Source: Bythopirellula goksoeyrii
GTDB lineage: Bacteria; Planctomycetota; Planctomycetia; Pirellulales; Lacipirellulaceae
Assembly (NCBI RefSeq): GCF_008065115.1
Contig: NZ_CP042913.1
Span: 1,214,338-1,278,337 of the forward strand
DNA: 64,000 bases
Direction: 5' to 3'
The notes under the pieces are model-generated. The model did no database searches, was not told the DNA's origin, and saw only the letters and a program-made list of their open reading frames with translations. Shown here piece after piece: positions 43,541 to 52,132 of this stretch (positions within the stretch are counted from its first letter, which is position 1; every line of letters begins with the position of its first letter). A program made the position numbers and the translations under genes.

Positions 43541-44347
43541 TTATTCTTCAAAAATTGCAATCAGCGTAGCCACGAGGTCGAGGCTCGTAAGCACGCCAAC
43601 CGGTTTGGAATGCTTATCAACAACCACCAAACGGTGGATATGCTCGTAGCAAAGGCAACGCGCAGCGGTCATTAGTGGAGTATTCTCATTAATCGTTTGC
43701 ACAGCAGGAGACATCCGACTGCGCACCAGATCGTGCATCACATCATCGACTCCATAGCACCCCTCGGGGTGTTGGAAGGAGGGTACGTGGCGCTTGTCGG
43801 TGTCTTCTAGTTCTTCTGCTTTGAGACGAATGAAATCTGAACCACTCAATACGCCTATGCACTTCCCATGCTCATCGACCACCGGAGCACCGGTGACATG
43901 TTGTTGGCTCAACTCATCGGCCGCCTCGGCCATTGTGCTGTTTGCAGAAACTGAGACGACGTCACGAGTCATGGCATCGGCAACTCGCAATTGGCTTAGT
44001 CGGTCACTTAAGATTATCATGGAAATGCCTCCTAAAGTATCGCTCTTCGAGGGAAAATTGCTCAAACCTTTTGAGGATGTTACCGCAATGCGATTATCAA
44101 CTCGGTCGACCCCAGTGAGGTCTCGCAATGCAGTCTGTAAAACCTGTTTTAAATAATAAGAAGGTAATTGGCCTGTCACACGCAAAGTTCCCGAATGAAA
44201 ACTTAGTTTCAAGGAATTCAGGTGATCCTTCAATGAATGGTGTCGTTCCAGCCGCCATTGCGCACTTGCAACAATTTCCTCGTCTTGTCGCTGGATTGAA
44301 CCACGCAAGTTGGAGAACGAACGATCTTTTTTGCCAGGGATAAACAC
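43541..44347 (-). CDS. BON-CBS domain protein
   Basis: A 268-residue protein has a BON-like domain (about 30-95; LKLSFHSGTLRVTGQLPSYY, VDRVDNRIAV) followed by a CBS pair (about 118-268; VADAMTRDVVSVSANSTMAEAA, VGVLTSLDLVATL). CBS pairs bind adenine nucleotides and report energy status. A strong AGGAGG lies seven bases ahead of an internal ATG at 44020, so a CBS-only product of about 159 residues may also be made. It is the first gene after a sigma-54-like promoter and precedes the UspA gene. Confidence 0.85.
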   Translation of the reverse strand: MFIPGKKDRSFSNLRGSIQRQDEEIVASAQWRLERHHSLKDHLNSLKLSFHSGTLRVTGQLPSYYLKQVLQTALRDLTGVDRVDNRIAVTSSKGLSNFPSKSDTLGGISMIILSDRLSQLRVADAMTRDVVSVSANSTMAEAADELSQQHVTGAPVVDEHGKCIGVLSGSDFIRLKAEELEDTDKRHVPSFQHPEGCYGVDDVMHDLVRSRMSPAVQTINENTPLMTAARCLCYEHIHRLVVVDKHSKPVGVLTSLDLVATLIAIFEE

Positions 44348-44401
44348 CTTGAGCCTCCCTGTTAAGCCTGCCCCATGAAAAGAAAATTCGGTATACTATG
44401 C

Positions 44402-44417
44402 TGCAAGTTCTGGACCA
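44402..44417 (-). promoter_or_regulatory. Sigma-54-type promoter of the BON-CBS/UspA/DUF4405 operon
   Basis: TGGTCCA-GAAC-TTGCA on the minus strand matches 9 of 12 consensus positions, including TGG and the full TTGCA. The predicted start is near 44391, 44 bases ahead of the first gene and in the space shared with the globin-coupled activator gene. Confidence 0.6.
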
Positions 44418-44544
44418 AATATGAAAAGTACGGCGAAACGACTATTGCAAGACAACCACGTTGCCGGGTGCAATCACGGTGGGCGATATAGCACACTCAA
44501 TACCTTAGGTGCCCAGTTCCAGCATACTGGGAGGAGATTGGCTC

Positions 44545-46008
44545 ATGCAGCCGCCTGAATCCTACGAAAAATATTTAGACCTGCAGCAGTACATTGACTT
44601 GAATGATGAGGATTTGCGACGTATAGCCGCCGTACGGGAGAGATTGCTGGCCCACTCCGCGCCGATTATTGATGATTTTTATACAGAAATTAGTCGACAT
44701 CCCCAGACTGCTCGGGTGATTACGGGGGGCAACTCACAAATCGCACAATTGAAGTTCTCTCTGCGTCAATGGCTTCGCCAGTTGCTTTCCGGGCCTTACG
44801 ACAGCGATTATCTCGCGCTTCGTACTCGGGTTGGACAACGGCATGTGGCGATCGGCTTGGATCAGGTTTATACGTGTGTCGCTCTTTCTCGAATGCGCAA
44901 TGGCCTCATACGCTTATTGAGCGATACTTGGCAAGAGGCACCTGATGAACTGTTGTTGACGATTCAAACCTTGAACAAACTTCTTGACCTCGACCAGGCC
45001 ATAATCGAAGACGCTTATCAAGCCGCGTTTCTTGCACAGAGTCAGAATCTAAGTAAGGAGAATCTCCAGTTGCGCGTCGCCCTCGAACGCGAGCAACGAA
45101 GCACACATATTGTGGGAAATTCCGAGGCGATGCTGGAGGTTTATCGACTAATCGATCGGACAGCTGCCACGGACAAACCCATTCTGATTCAAGGGGAGAG
45201 CGGTACGGGGAAAGAACTCGTCGCTAAGGCATTGCATCGGGCGAGCCGATTTTCGGGTAAGCCATTGGTCGTCATCAACTGTGCTGCGTTGCCAGAATCG
45301 CTGTTGGAAAGTGAATTGTTTGGGCACGAAAAAGGGGCCTTTACCGGAGCAATCGCCAGCAAACCAGGCCTGTTTGAAGTTGCCGACGGTGGAACTCTAT
45401 TTATCGATGAAATTGGCGAATTGGCCGGTGGATTGCAGGCCAAGCTTCTGCGAGTTTTAGAAGATGGGTCGCTTAGGCGAGTAGGTTCGGTGAAGGAGCG
45501 TCGCGTCAACGTCCGCCTGTTGGCGGCTACGAACAGGGATTTAGCTATAGAAATAGAGAAGGGTCGATTTCGCGAAGATTTGTATTATCGGATTAACGTG
45601 CTCACGATCTTGCTACCTCCATTACGGGAGCGACGGGGCGACATTCTTCAACTAGTGAGCCATTTCACTGGAAAGAGTTGGAACTGGGATAGCAGGTTTA
45701 TGGAGGTCTTGGAGAACTACAGTTGGCCAGGAAATGTGAGGCAACTGCGAAACGCTATCGAGCGAACGAAGGTGTTGGCGGAAGAAGACACGCTCCTAGC
45801 TGAGAATCTTCCCCCCGAGATCTTGCGTACTGGAAGTGAACTAGCCCCTCATAAACCCGGGTCCGAGGCAGACCTGGAAACGATCAACCGCAGTCATATC
45901 GCAGATACATTTAAGCGTTACAGTGGAAATAAGGCTCGAACTGCTCGCGCACTGGGAATTAGTCGGCGTACGCTCTATCGCTTGCTGGAAAAGCATGCCA
46001 TCGAATAA
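44545..46008 (+). CDS. Globin-coupled sigma-54-dependent transcription activator
   Basis: A 487-residue regulator combines three modules. Residues 1-165 form a globin-coupled-sensor/protoglobin domain; His100 in VGQRHVAIGLDQVY is the expected proximal haem ligand. Residues about 190-425 are an NtrC-type AAA+ domain with Walker A GESGTGKE (217-224), the sigma-54 contact loop GAFTGA (264-269), Walker B TLFIDEIG and an arginine-finger region. Residues 450-485 are a Fis-type helix-turn-helix (NKARTARALGISRRTLYRLL). There is no receiver domain. It should sense O2, NO or CO and open sigma-54 promoters. ATG at 44545 follows GGAGGAG. Confidence 0.9.
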   Translation: MQPPESYEKYLDLQQYIDLNDEDLRRIAAVRERLLAHSAPIIDDFYTEISRHPQTARVITGGNSQIAQLKFSLRQWLRQLLSGPYDSDYLALRTRVGQRHVAIGLDQVYTCVALSRMRNGLIRLLSDTWQEAPDELLLTIQTLNKLLDLDQAIIEDAYQAAFLAQSQNLSKENLQLRVALEREQRSTHIVGNSEAMLEVYRLIDRTAATDKPILIQGESGTGKELVAKALHRASRFSGKPLVVINCAALPESLLESELFGHEKGAFTGAIASKPGLFEVADGGTLFIDEIGELAGGLQAKLLRVLEDGSLRRVGSVKERRVNVRLLAATNRDLAIEIEKGRFREDLYYRINVLTILLPPLRERRGDILQLVSHFTGKSWNWDSRFMEVLENYSWPGNVRQLRNAIERTKVLAEEDTLLAENLPPEILRTGSELAPHKPGSEADLETINRSHIADTFKRYSGNKARTARALGISRRTLYRLLEKHAIE

Positions 46009-46043
46009 CTCCTGTGGCGGGCACTATAAATTTGCCCCTACGC

Positions 46044-46808
46044 TTAACCCATTGAGGCGGATCGCCACCAAGTGTGATGTTCGGCATCAAGGGTCGCGAC
46101 ATCTGGATAGGCGTAGAACTTGATTCCAGTGGAGTCTCCTAGATAGAAACCAGTTGCAATTGTGCGATAAAATGCTGCCAACGGCGGATTTCGGTCTACA
46201 GTTTTGCCAAGTTTGTTGGGGCGCTCCTCAACTTCCCGGATACAATCTTCTATGTGGCTTGGGTTGGCGTATGGGAGATAACTCGCCAAGTGACCCCCGT
46301 CGTCCAGTTCAACCTGTGTCTCGGCGAAAAAGATGCGTGGGACACAGACGGTAGTCTTGGGATCAGTGATCCGCTGAGCAAATGCCTTTGGACCTAAGTG
46401 AGAGACCACCCGCGATGTCAAAGGGCACAACTCAGCATACATAAATGGCCCCTCGGAGCTGTTTTCCTCATCGAAGTCCCGTCCATTGAGTGATAGTACA
46501 CGACCGTCTCGCGTGGTGAGGTGAAGTTTGCCATAGGCAGAAAGCGGGACACGTTCCATGACACGGTAAAGGCTCATGTACTTGCTTCGCCGTGGAGTGC
46601 CGTCGGGATGTGCTTTGCATTTTGCTTCAACCTGATCGAGATGCAATTCCTTCGAGCGGAACGTGGGATCGATCTCAAAAAAGACTACGTTGCCGAAAGT
46701 TTTTTTTTGTGTCCCCACTGCCATATACGCGCCAAATTCTTCCGCTTTCAGTTGCGAGGCTACCAGGGCTTCGGTGCGATAGCACATGAGATAGAGATGG
46801 ATATCCAT
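46044..46808 (-). CDS. Conserved-looking protein of unknown function (254 aa)
   Basis: A soluble protein begins MDIHLYLMCYRTEALVASQL and ends near HHTWWRSASMG. It has no signal peptide or membrane segment and I recognise no domain. AGGAGA six bases ahead of ATG 46808 supports that start. It follows the pyrophosphatase gene by 34 bases on the same strand and is probably the last gene of the long pyruvate:ferredoxin oxidoreductase operon; it is convergent with the globin-coupled activator gene. Confidence 0.6.
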   Translation of the reverse strand: MDIHLYLMCYRTEALVASQLKAEEFGAYMAVGTQKKTFGNVVFFEIDPTFRSKELHLDQVEAKCKAHPDGTPRRSKYMSLYRVMERVPLSAYGKLHLTTRDGRVLSLNGRDFDEENSSEGPFMYAELCPLTSRVVSHLGPKAFAQRITDPKTTVCVPRIFFAETQVELDDGGHLASYLPYANPSHIEDCIREVEERPNKLGKTVDRNPPLAAFYRTIATGFYLGDSTGIKFYAYPDVATLDAEHHTWWRSASMG

Positions 46809-46842
46809 GATGACTCTCCTTGGACGATAGTGGTTGGAAAAA

Positions 46843-49389
46843 CTACTGCCCCATGCCGAGAAAGGAAGAAATTTCGGGTGCATATTTCACAACCAGACCG
46901 GCGAACACGATACTTACCATATTCATCAGCTTGATCAGTATGTTGAGCGAAGGGCCAGTAGTATCTTTGAATGGATCGCCGACTGTATCGCCCACAACGG
47001 CACTCTTATGGGCATCGGATCCTTTGCCACCGTGTTGGCCCGTCTCGATAAGTTTCTTTGCGTTGTCCCAAGCCCCACCGGCGTTGGCCATAAAGACTGC
47101 CAATGCGAATCCTGCACATAGTCCTCCCACTAGTAGGCCCATAACTCCAGAAACGCCAAGCAACAAACCGACGAGTACTGGCGCCAACACGGCAAGTAGC
47201 GATGGGCGAATCATCTCGCGTTGGGCACCGGCAGTAGAAATGGCTACGCAGCGGGCGTAATCGGGTGTGGTTGTACCCTCCATGATGCCTGGCATTTCGC
47301 GAAATTGTCTGCGAACTTCCCTCACCATTTCCATAGCGGCACGACCTACCGCTTTCATTGTCATTGCACCAAAGACGAAGACCATCAGCACACCGGAAAA
47401 TATTCCCACGAGTACCTTGGGATTCATCAACGTGACCTCGTAGTAGTCCATGAAGTCGAACAAACCGGCGGGAGCCGCTGCAGTGAGCTCGGCAACCACT
47501 GGGTCAACGTCCGCTTCTAGAACGGAAGCCCCCTGATGATTGATGATCATGTCCACTGGATTTCCATCGACGACGACTTCCACGGCATGGTTTGCGGTGC
47601 TTTCAAACGCACTAATGGTGTAGTTCTCACGATGGCTTCCGTCGGCACCGGGCACATAAAGGCCGTACTTGCCGAACCCTAGATCGACCGCGTTGTAACC
47701 TTGGCTATCTTCAACCTGGTAGACGGCAGCTGCTTCGCGATGGATTCCCACGCGAACTTCTTCTATATAGGCGGCCAACAGAGCGAGAGAAGTCAACGCG
47801 GCCGAGCCAATGGCAAATCCTTTCCCCACTGCCGCGGTGGTATTGCCGAGCGAGTCGAGGGCGTCAGTTCGTTCGCGGACCTGCTTGGACAAGCCGGCCA
47901 TTTCGGCGTTGCCGCCGGCGTTATCAGCAATTGGGCCATAGGCGTCCGTTGCGAGCGTGATGCCCAGTGTCGATAGCATACCTACCGACGCCATTCCCAC
48001 GCCGTACAGACCCATCGCTAGATTCTCAAAACCGTGACACATACCAAAAGACAACAGCATGCCGAGGCATACTGCCGTGATCGGAATCCACGTCGACATT
48101 AATCCTGCTGCGATACCGTCGATGATTAGAGGACCGGTTCCCGAGGTGGCCTGGTCGGCGATCCCTTTGGTTGGTTTATATTCTGCACTCGTATAGTATT
48201 CAGTGCCGTAGCCGATGATGAGTCCTACTATCAGGCCGATAGTGACTGCTGCCACAACCCCCCAGGCAATACTTGCAGGCAACAGAATCGGCATCACCAC
48301 CGCCGCGACCACCACAACCATGGCACTTGATCCCCAGATGCCCTTGTTCAGTGCCCACATCAAATCCTTCATCGAGGCACCTTCCTTGGTGGTCACGAGA
48401 AAAATACCCGCCAGCGAGAGGAGAATACCAAGACTTGACAGCACCATCGGAGCACCCATAAATGCCAGTTGGGCAGACAGTGCGGTTTCAAATCCCTCGG
48501 GCACCCCGCCAAAGGTGACCGCTGCCACTCCCAAAGCCATCGTGGCAAGGATCGATCCGGCATAGGATTCATAGAGATCTGCGCCCATGCCAGCGACGTC
48601 GCCTACATTGTCGCCCACATTGTCTGCAATCGTTGCGGGGTTACGAGGATCATCTTCAGGGATACCTGCTTCTACTTTGCCAACTAAGTCTGCCCCGACG
48701 TCGGCAGCCTTCGTGTAAATGCCGCCGCCAACGCGGGCAAAGAGTGCTTGCGACGAAGCTCCCATTCCGAAACAGAGCATCACAACGGTGATCGTTTCCA
48801 GGCTCATCGGTTCCCCGCCAAAAACCTGGTGATGGAATTTGTAGAGATACAAGAACCATAAGCTAATGTCTAGCATCGCCAATCCGACAACGGTTAAGCC
48901 CATCACGGCGCCCGCGCGGAAGGCAATTTTTAAGCCTTGATCAAGCGACTGGCTCGCCCCTTGGGCAGTACGTGCTGAGGCACTCGTAGCCGTCTTCATT
49001 CCAAAAAAACCGGCAAGACCAGAGAAGAAACCACCTGTGAGAAATGCGAAGGGAACCAATTTGTGCTGGACATGCAGACCGAAGGCCATGACTGCGAGCA
49101 GAGCCGAAACAACGACAAAGAAAATTGCAACCACGCGGTACTGTCTTCGCAAGTAGGCATAGGACCCCTCGCGAACGTACCGAGCTATCTCTTGCATTCG
49201 CTCGTTTCCTTCACTTTGGGCCATGATCCAGCGATAAAAGCTGGTGGCACTTGCGAGAGCGATAAAGGCACAGATCCAAGTGAAGTGCCACCAGCCAGGC
49301 AACGCTCTTGTGAAAGAGTCGAGACGGTCGATGGTGTCTGAAGGTAAAGCAGGGCTCCCTGAATATGCAAGACAATATGCAATGTGCAT
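46843..49389 (-). CDS. hppA: Membrane-bound ion-translocating pyrophosphatase
   Basis: This integral membrane enzyme hydrolyses pyrophosphate to pump H+ or Na+. The 848 residues include the signature DVGADLVGKVEAGIPEDDPRNPA, then the Mg-PPi loop DNVGDNVGDVAGMGADLYESY, and the C-terminal DTVGDPFKDTTGPSLNILIK. GNTTAAVGKGFAIGSAAL carries Ala and Gly at the positions that are Lys and Thr in K+-independent enzymes, so a K+-dependent type is predicted. An insert of about 100 residues (EVRVGIHREAAAVY ... DFMDYYEVTLMNP) makes it longer than the usual 670-760. It lies near the end of the energy operon. Confidence 0.93.
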   Translation of the reverse strand: MHIAYCLAYSGSPALPSDTIDRLDSFTRALPGWWHFTWICAFIALASATSFYRWIMAQSEGNERMQEIARYVREGSYAYLRRQYRVVAIFFVVVSALLAVMAFGLHVQHKLVPFAFLTGGFFSGLAGFFGMKTATSASARTAQGASQSLDQGLKIAFRAGAVMGLTVVGLAMLDISLWFLYLYKFHHQVFGGEPMSLETITVVMLCFGMGASSQALFARVGGGIYTKAADVGADLVGKVEAGIPEDDPRNPATIADNVGDNVGDVAGMGADLYESYAGSILATMALGVAAVTFGGVPEGFETALSAQLAFMGAPMVLSSLGILLSLAGIFLVTTKEGASMKDLMWALNKGIWGSSAMVVVVAAVVMPILLPASIAWGVVAAVTIGLIVGLIIGYGTEYYTSAEYKPTKGIADQATSGTGPLIIDGIAAGLMSTWIPITAVCLGMLLSFGMCHGFENLAMGLYGVGMASVGMLSTLGITLATDAYGPIADNAGGNAEMAGLSKQVRERTDALDSLGNTTAAVGKGFAIGSAALTSLALLAAYIEEVRVGIHREAAAVYQVEDSQGYNAVDLGFGKYGLYVPGADGSHRENYTISAFESTANHAVEVVVDGNPVDMIINHQGASVLEADVDPVVAELTAAAPAGLFDFMDYYEVTLMNPKVLVGIFSGVLMVFVFGAMTMKAVGRAAMEMVREVRRQFREMPGIMEGTTTPDYARCVAISTAGAQREMIRPSLLAVLAPVLVGLLLGVSGVMGLLVGGLCAGFALAVFMANAGGAWDNAKKLIETGQHGGKGSDAHKSAVVGDTVGDPFKDTTGPSLNILIKLMNMVSIVFAGLVVKYAPEISSFLGMGQ

Positions 49390-49475
49390 TTTGATTTGGG
49401 TCCTTAAAAAACCAGACTCACTTTGGTCTAGTCATTCCTCGCAAAGAGTGAAATATTATCTGTCCATGTCTGCAA

Positions 49476-49973
49476 TCAGTCGCTCTCGATTTGATCACCA
49501 GAGAGAGGCAGCCGGGAGCCACACATTTCCAACAATTGCAGACGTGTTCCACTCAATCGGAGTGCCAGGGCACTAGCAGCGCGACGCATGAACTCAAAGC
49601 CAAAAGTAGGGTGATCAGTGCAGAACTTCGACAACTCGTTGCCTTCGAATACTAGCGCCTTAACAGGAGTTAAAGTGCTGGCAGTATCTGAAAGTCGAGT
49701 TCTGCCCAATAATGCCGACCAACCGACTAGCTCTCCTTCTCCCACGATGGCAATCTGTCGACAACTCTGCTTGGGCTCACAGATTGCCAGCGAGACTTGC
49801 CCACTGAGTATGATATAAACCTCTTTGGCACGATCATATTCTTCGAAAATAACAGTGCGTTGTGGGATTTCTACTTCACGGCAGATTTTGGCAACCTCTT
49901 CGAGATCTGCTGGATCCATATTACTGAAAAAGCGACCTCTTTTCAGTTTGGCAATTAAATCATTTTGACTCAT
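49476..49973 (-). CDS. Cyclic-nucleotide-binding-domain protein without DNA-binding domain
   Basis: A 165-residue protein resembles the N-terminal sensor of CRP/FNR regulators: FFSNMDPADLEEVAKICRE, then VYIILSGQVSLAI and GEGELVGWSALLG. The canonical cAMP contact motif GE(L/I)xxxxxxRxA is not complete, so the ligand is uncertain. No helix-turn-helix follows; the chain ends after a helical segment. It may be a ligand-binding or partner protein rather than a transcription factor. It is encoded between a CBS protein and the pyrophosphatase. Confidence 0.8.
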   Translation of the reverse strand: MSQNDLIAKLKRGRFFSNMDPADLEEVAKICREVEIPQRTVIFEEYDRAKEVYIILSGQVSLAICEPKQSCRQIAIVGEGELVGWSALLGRTRLSDTASTLTPVKALVFEGNELSKFCTDHPTFGFEFMRRAASALALRLSGTRLQLLEMCGSRLPLSGDQIESD

Positions 49974-50050
49974 GGAACACCTCTCTTGCTCAAACGCAAT
50001 GTTTCAGCGATTCGTTGTGGAAATTGATAGTTCTCGTCAGTATGAGTAAT

Positions 50051-50542
50051 TTAGTCGTAGGAATGTTTTCGCAAAAATGCTGTTACGCGTTGCGGGCTGA
50101 TGATCCCGAGTGCTTTATGTTTTGCATCAATGACGGGTACATGGCGAAAACCAAGCACTGCCATCACGCATAACGCAGAGGCTGAGGAGTCTGATTCGTA
50201 GACGAATGCGGGGTCTTTTGTCATGACGTCTCTCACAGGATTATTTTTTACTTGTGCATATTCTAGTGCCACCTTGTCGAGCACATCGCGATCAGAGAAG
50301 ACACCAACCAGACACCCGTCCTCTTCAACAAGAAGACTGGCAATTTGAAGGTTCGCCATCTTCTCGACTGCTTTGTGAATCGGTGTATCTGGAGTTACGA
50401 CAGCTACGGGTCGATACTGAATCTCACTGACGCTTTCTTCTGCCAGTGCTTTCTCCAACGGATCGGAATACACTTTTGGGTCGTAGTTTTGCAGCGGGTC
50501 TTGAAATTCCTCAGATTCCGCAGGGACTTGCTTCTTAGACAT
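50051..50542 (-). CDS. CBS-pair protein
   Basis: A 163-residue protein has an N-terminal tail (about 1-40) and two CBS motifs: YRPVAVVTPDTPIHKAVEKM ... LVGVFSDRDVLDKVA and VRDVMTKDPAFVYESDSSAS ... ALGIISPQRVTAFL. Stand-alone CBS pairs bind AMP, ATP or similar ligands and often regulate partners. It lies two bases after the preceding CBS gene, so the two are translationally linked. GGAAGGAG precedes its ATG. Confidence 0.88.
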   Translation of the reverse strand: MSKKQVPAESEEFQDPLQNYDPKVYSDPLEKALAEESVSEIQYRPVAVVTPDTPIHKAVEKMANLQIASLLVEEDGCLVGVFSDRDVLDKVALEYAQVKNNPVRDVMTKDPAFVYESDSSASALCVMAVLGFRHVPVIDAKHKALGIISPQRVTAFLRKHSYD

Positions 50543-50544
50543 GG

Positions 50545-51015
50545 TTATGCTCCTTCCCGTTCTACAGGGTATGGGTTTCCGCCAATTCGTTGAACGTTGA
50601 CCTGGCCGGGAAAATGTTCTGCGACATATTCCATTAGCCCCTTCTGACCGGTCAGGCCAGCTAGTTGACCATCTTCATTGACTACGATTAGAAACCGCAC
50701 ATTGTAAGATTCTAAAGCATCCAGCACCCGGGCAATGGGGTCGGTAAGCTTGACCGTAGGCCAGTCTTTCTTGAGGTGTTTAGAGATGGGTTCATCAATG
50801 ACATCTGAGTTTTTGCTGAGCAGTCGTGTCAGTTCAGATTCAGGGAACAAACCTATCGGCACTCGATTCGGACTCAGTACGATGGCACATCCAAGCTGAT
50901 GTTTCCGCATGGCCGTGACTGCTTCGCCAATCGTGCTTGTCTCTTGGACCACGACGGGTTCGCGGAGGGCAAGTCTGCTGACTGTTTCCGAGTGCATGTT
51001 TTCATGGAGTCCCAT
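50545..51015 (-). CDS. CBS-pair protein
   Basis: A 156-residue protein has two CBS motifs: REPVVVQETSTIGEAVTAMR ... VPIGLFPESELTRLL and KKDWPTVKLTDPIARVLDAL ... GQLAGLTGQKGLMEYV. It differs from its neighbour, so the pair is not a recent duplication. ATG at 51015 follows AAAGGAC and is preferred over the frame start at 51045. It may form a complex with the adjacent CBS protein. Confidence 0.85.
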   Translation of the reverse strand: MGLHENMHSETVSRLALREPVVVQETSTIGEAVTAMRKHQLGCAIVLSPNRVPIGLFPESELTRLLSKNSDVIDEPISKHLKKDWPTVKLTDPIARVLDALESYNVRFLIVVNEDGQLAGLTGQKGLMEYVAEHFPGQVNVQRIGGNPYPVEREGA

Positions 51016-51065
51016 TGCTATGTCCTTTTTTAGATTTCGTTTCACCAGGAAGCTTCAATCGCCTA

Positions 51066-52079
51066 TCAAGGATACCAATATTCTTTTGTGTAACTTGTTA
51101 ATGCTTTCATGTAGTTCGCGCGTTCCAATGCGCTGGGGTCTGGGCAATTGGCCCGGCTCATGCTCCCCTTGAGTTGTTCTACGGAAACATACTCATTTTC
51201 TGATAGCCAATTCACCAGATCCACCAAAATGGTCTCAACGTGGCGGGGGCCCTTTTTTAGAAGTGCCGTGGTCAGCATCGCAACATCTGCGCCAACCAAG
51301 AGAACCCGACTCACGTCGGCTGCATGATGAATGCCACTGGTAGCAGCTAGTGAGCATTGCAATTGATCGCGCAGAATGGCGATCCACCTCAAAGGCAACC
51401 GTACTTCATAGGGTTGACTGAGAACCAAGTCGGGAATGATCTGCAAGGTTTCGAGATCAAGATCAGGCTCCAAGAATCGATTGAAAAGCACGAGTCCGTC
51501 CGCACCGACGGTCATGAGCCGGTAGGCGATGTTAGGAATGCTTGTAAACTGAGATCCGATCTTGACCGCTAAGGGAATGTCGATCGACTGTCTAACGCTG
51601 GCAACCAGATCGACATATCTTTGTTCAACTTCTAGCGAATCCATGCCACAATCGGTCGGAACGAAGTAGATGTTTAGTTCTAGCGCATCTGCTCCCGCTT
51701 CCTCGAGCATTTGTGCATAGCGGGTCCACCCACCGGGAGTGTGTCCGTTTAGGCTAGCAATGACTGGTACAGAAAGTTCACTCTTGGCTTCTTGGAGTAA
51801 ATCGAGGTACTCTTGTGGTCCCTTGCTGTAGTGTTCTGTCTCCGGAAAATAGGAGAGCGACTCGGCGTAGGATTCAGCCTGGTATCTATACAATCGATCG
51901 ATTTCTGCTTCATCGTGTTCGATCTGCTCTTCAAACAACGATGGCATCACGACCGCTGCGATACCGCTCTCCTCCAGTTGACGGAGAGCGTCTATGTTTC
52001 CTGTAAGTGGCCCTGCAGAAGCAATCAGAGGGTTCTTCAGCTTCATGCCCAAGTATGTAGTCGAAAGTTCAGTACTCAT
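51066..52079 (-). CDS. Dihydroorotate-dehydrogenase-like FMN protein
   Basis: A 337-residue TIM-barrel protein starts MSTELSTTYLGMKLKNPLIA and shows FMN-binding features of the class 1 dihydroorotate dehydrogenase superfamily (SAGPLTGN, ADALELNIYF, AVKIGSQFT, GADGLVLFNRF, SGIHHAADVSRVLLVGADV). It lacks the usual pyrimidine-operon context and instead follows pyruvate:ferredoxin oxidoreductase by about 50 bases. A related preTA-type or ferredoxin-linked role is possible; authentic pyrimidine synthesis is less likely. ATG at 52079 matches the family start. Confidence 0.85.
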   Translation of the reverse strand: MSTELSTTYLGMKLKNPLIASAGPLTGNIDALRQLEESGIAAVVMPSLFEEQIEHDEAEIDRLYRYQAESYAESLSYFPETEHYSKGPQEYLDLLQEAKSELSVPVIASLNGHTPGGWTRYAQMLEEAGADALELNIYFVPTDCGMDSLEVEQRYVDLVASVRQSIDIPLAVKIGSQFTSIPNIAYRLMTVGADGLVLFNRFLEPDLDLETLQIIPDLVLSQPYEVRLPLRWIAILRDQLQCSLAATSGIHHAADVSRVLLVGADVAMLTTALLKKGPRHVETILVDLVNWLSENEYVSVEQLKGSMSRANCPDPSALERANYMKALTSYTKEYWYP

Positions 52080-52132
52080 CGTAAGTCCCACCAATTAGTT
52101 GTTTAAAATGCTTGTTCGCATTGCGTGTGTAA

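Noticed and set aside
49390-49475. Terminator between the cNMP-binding gene and the pyrophosphatase
   Set aside because: A T-run follows only a 4-bp AGAC/GTCT stem, too weak to count as an intrinsic terminator, so the operon is kept continuous.
49476-49973. CRP/FNR transcription factor controlling the energy operon
   Set aside because: The protein has only the cyclic-nucleotide-binding fold; no helix-turn-helix follows, so it is not called a transcription factor.
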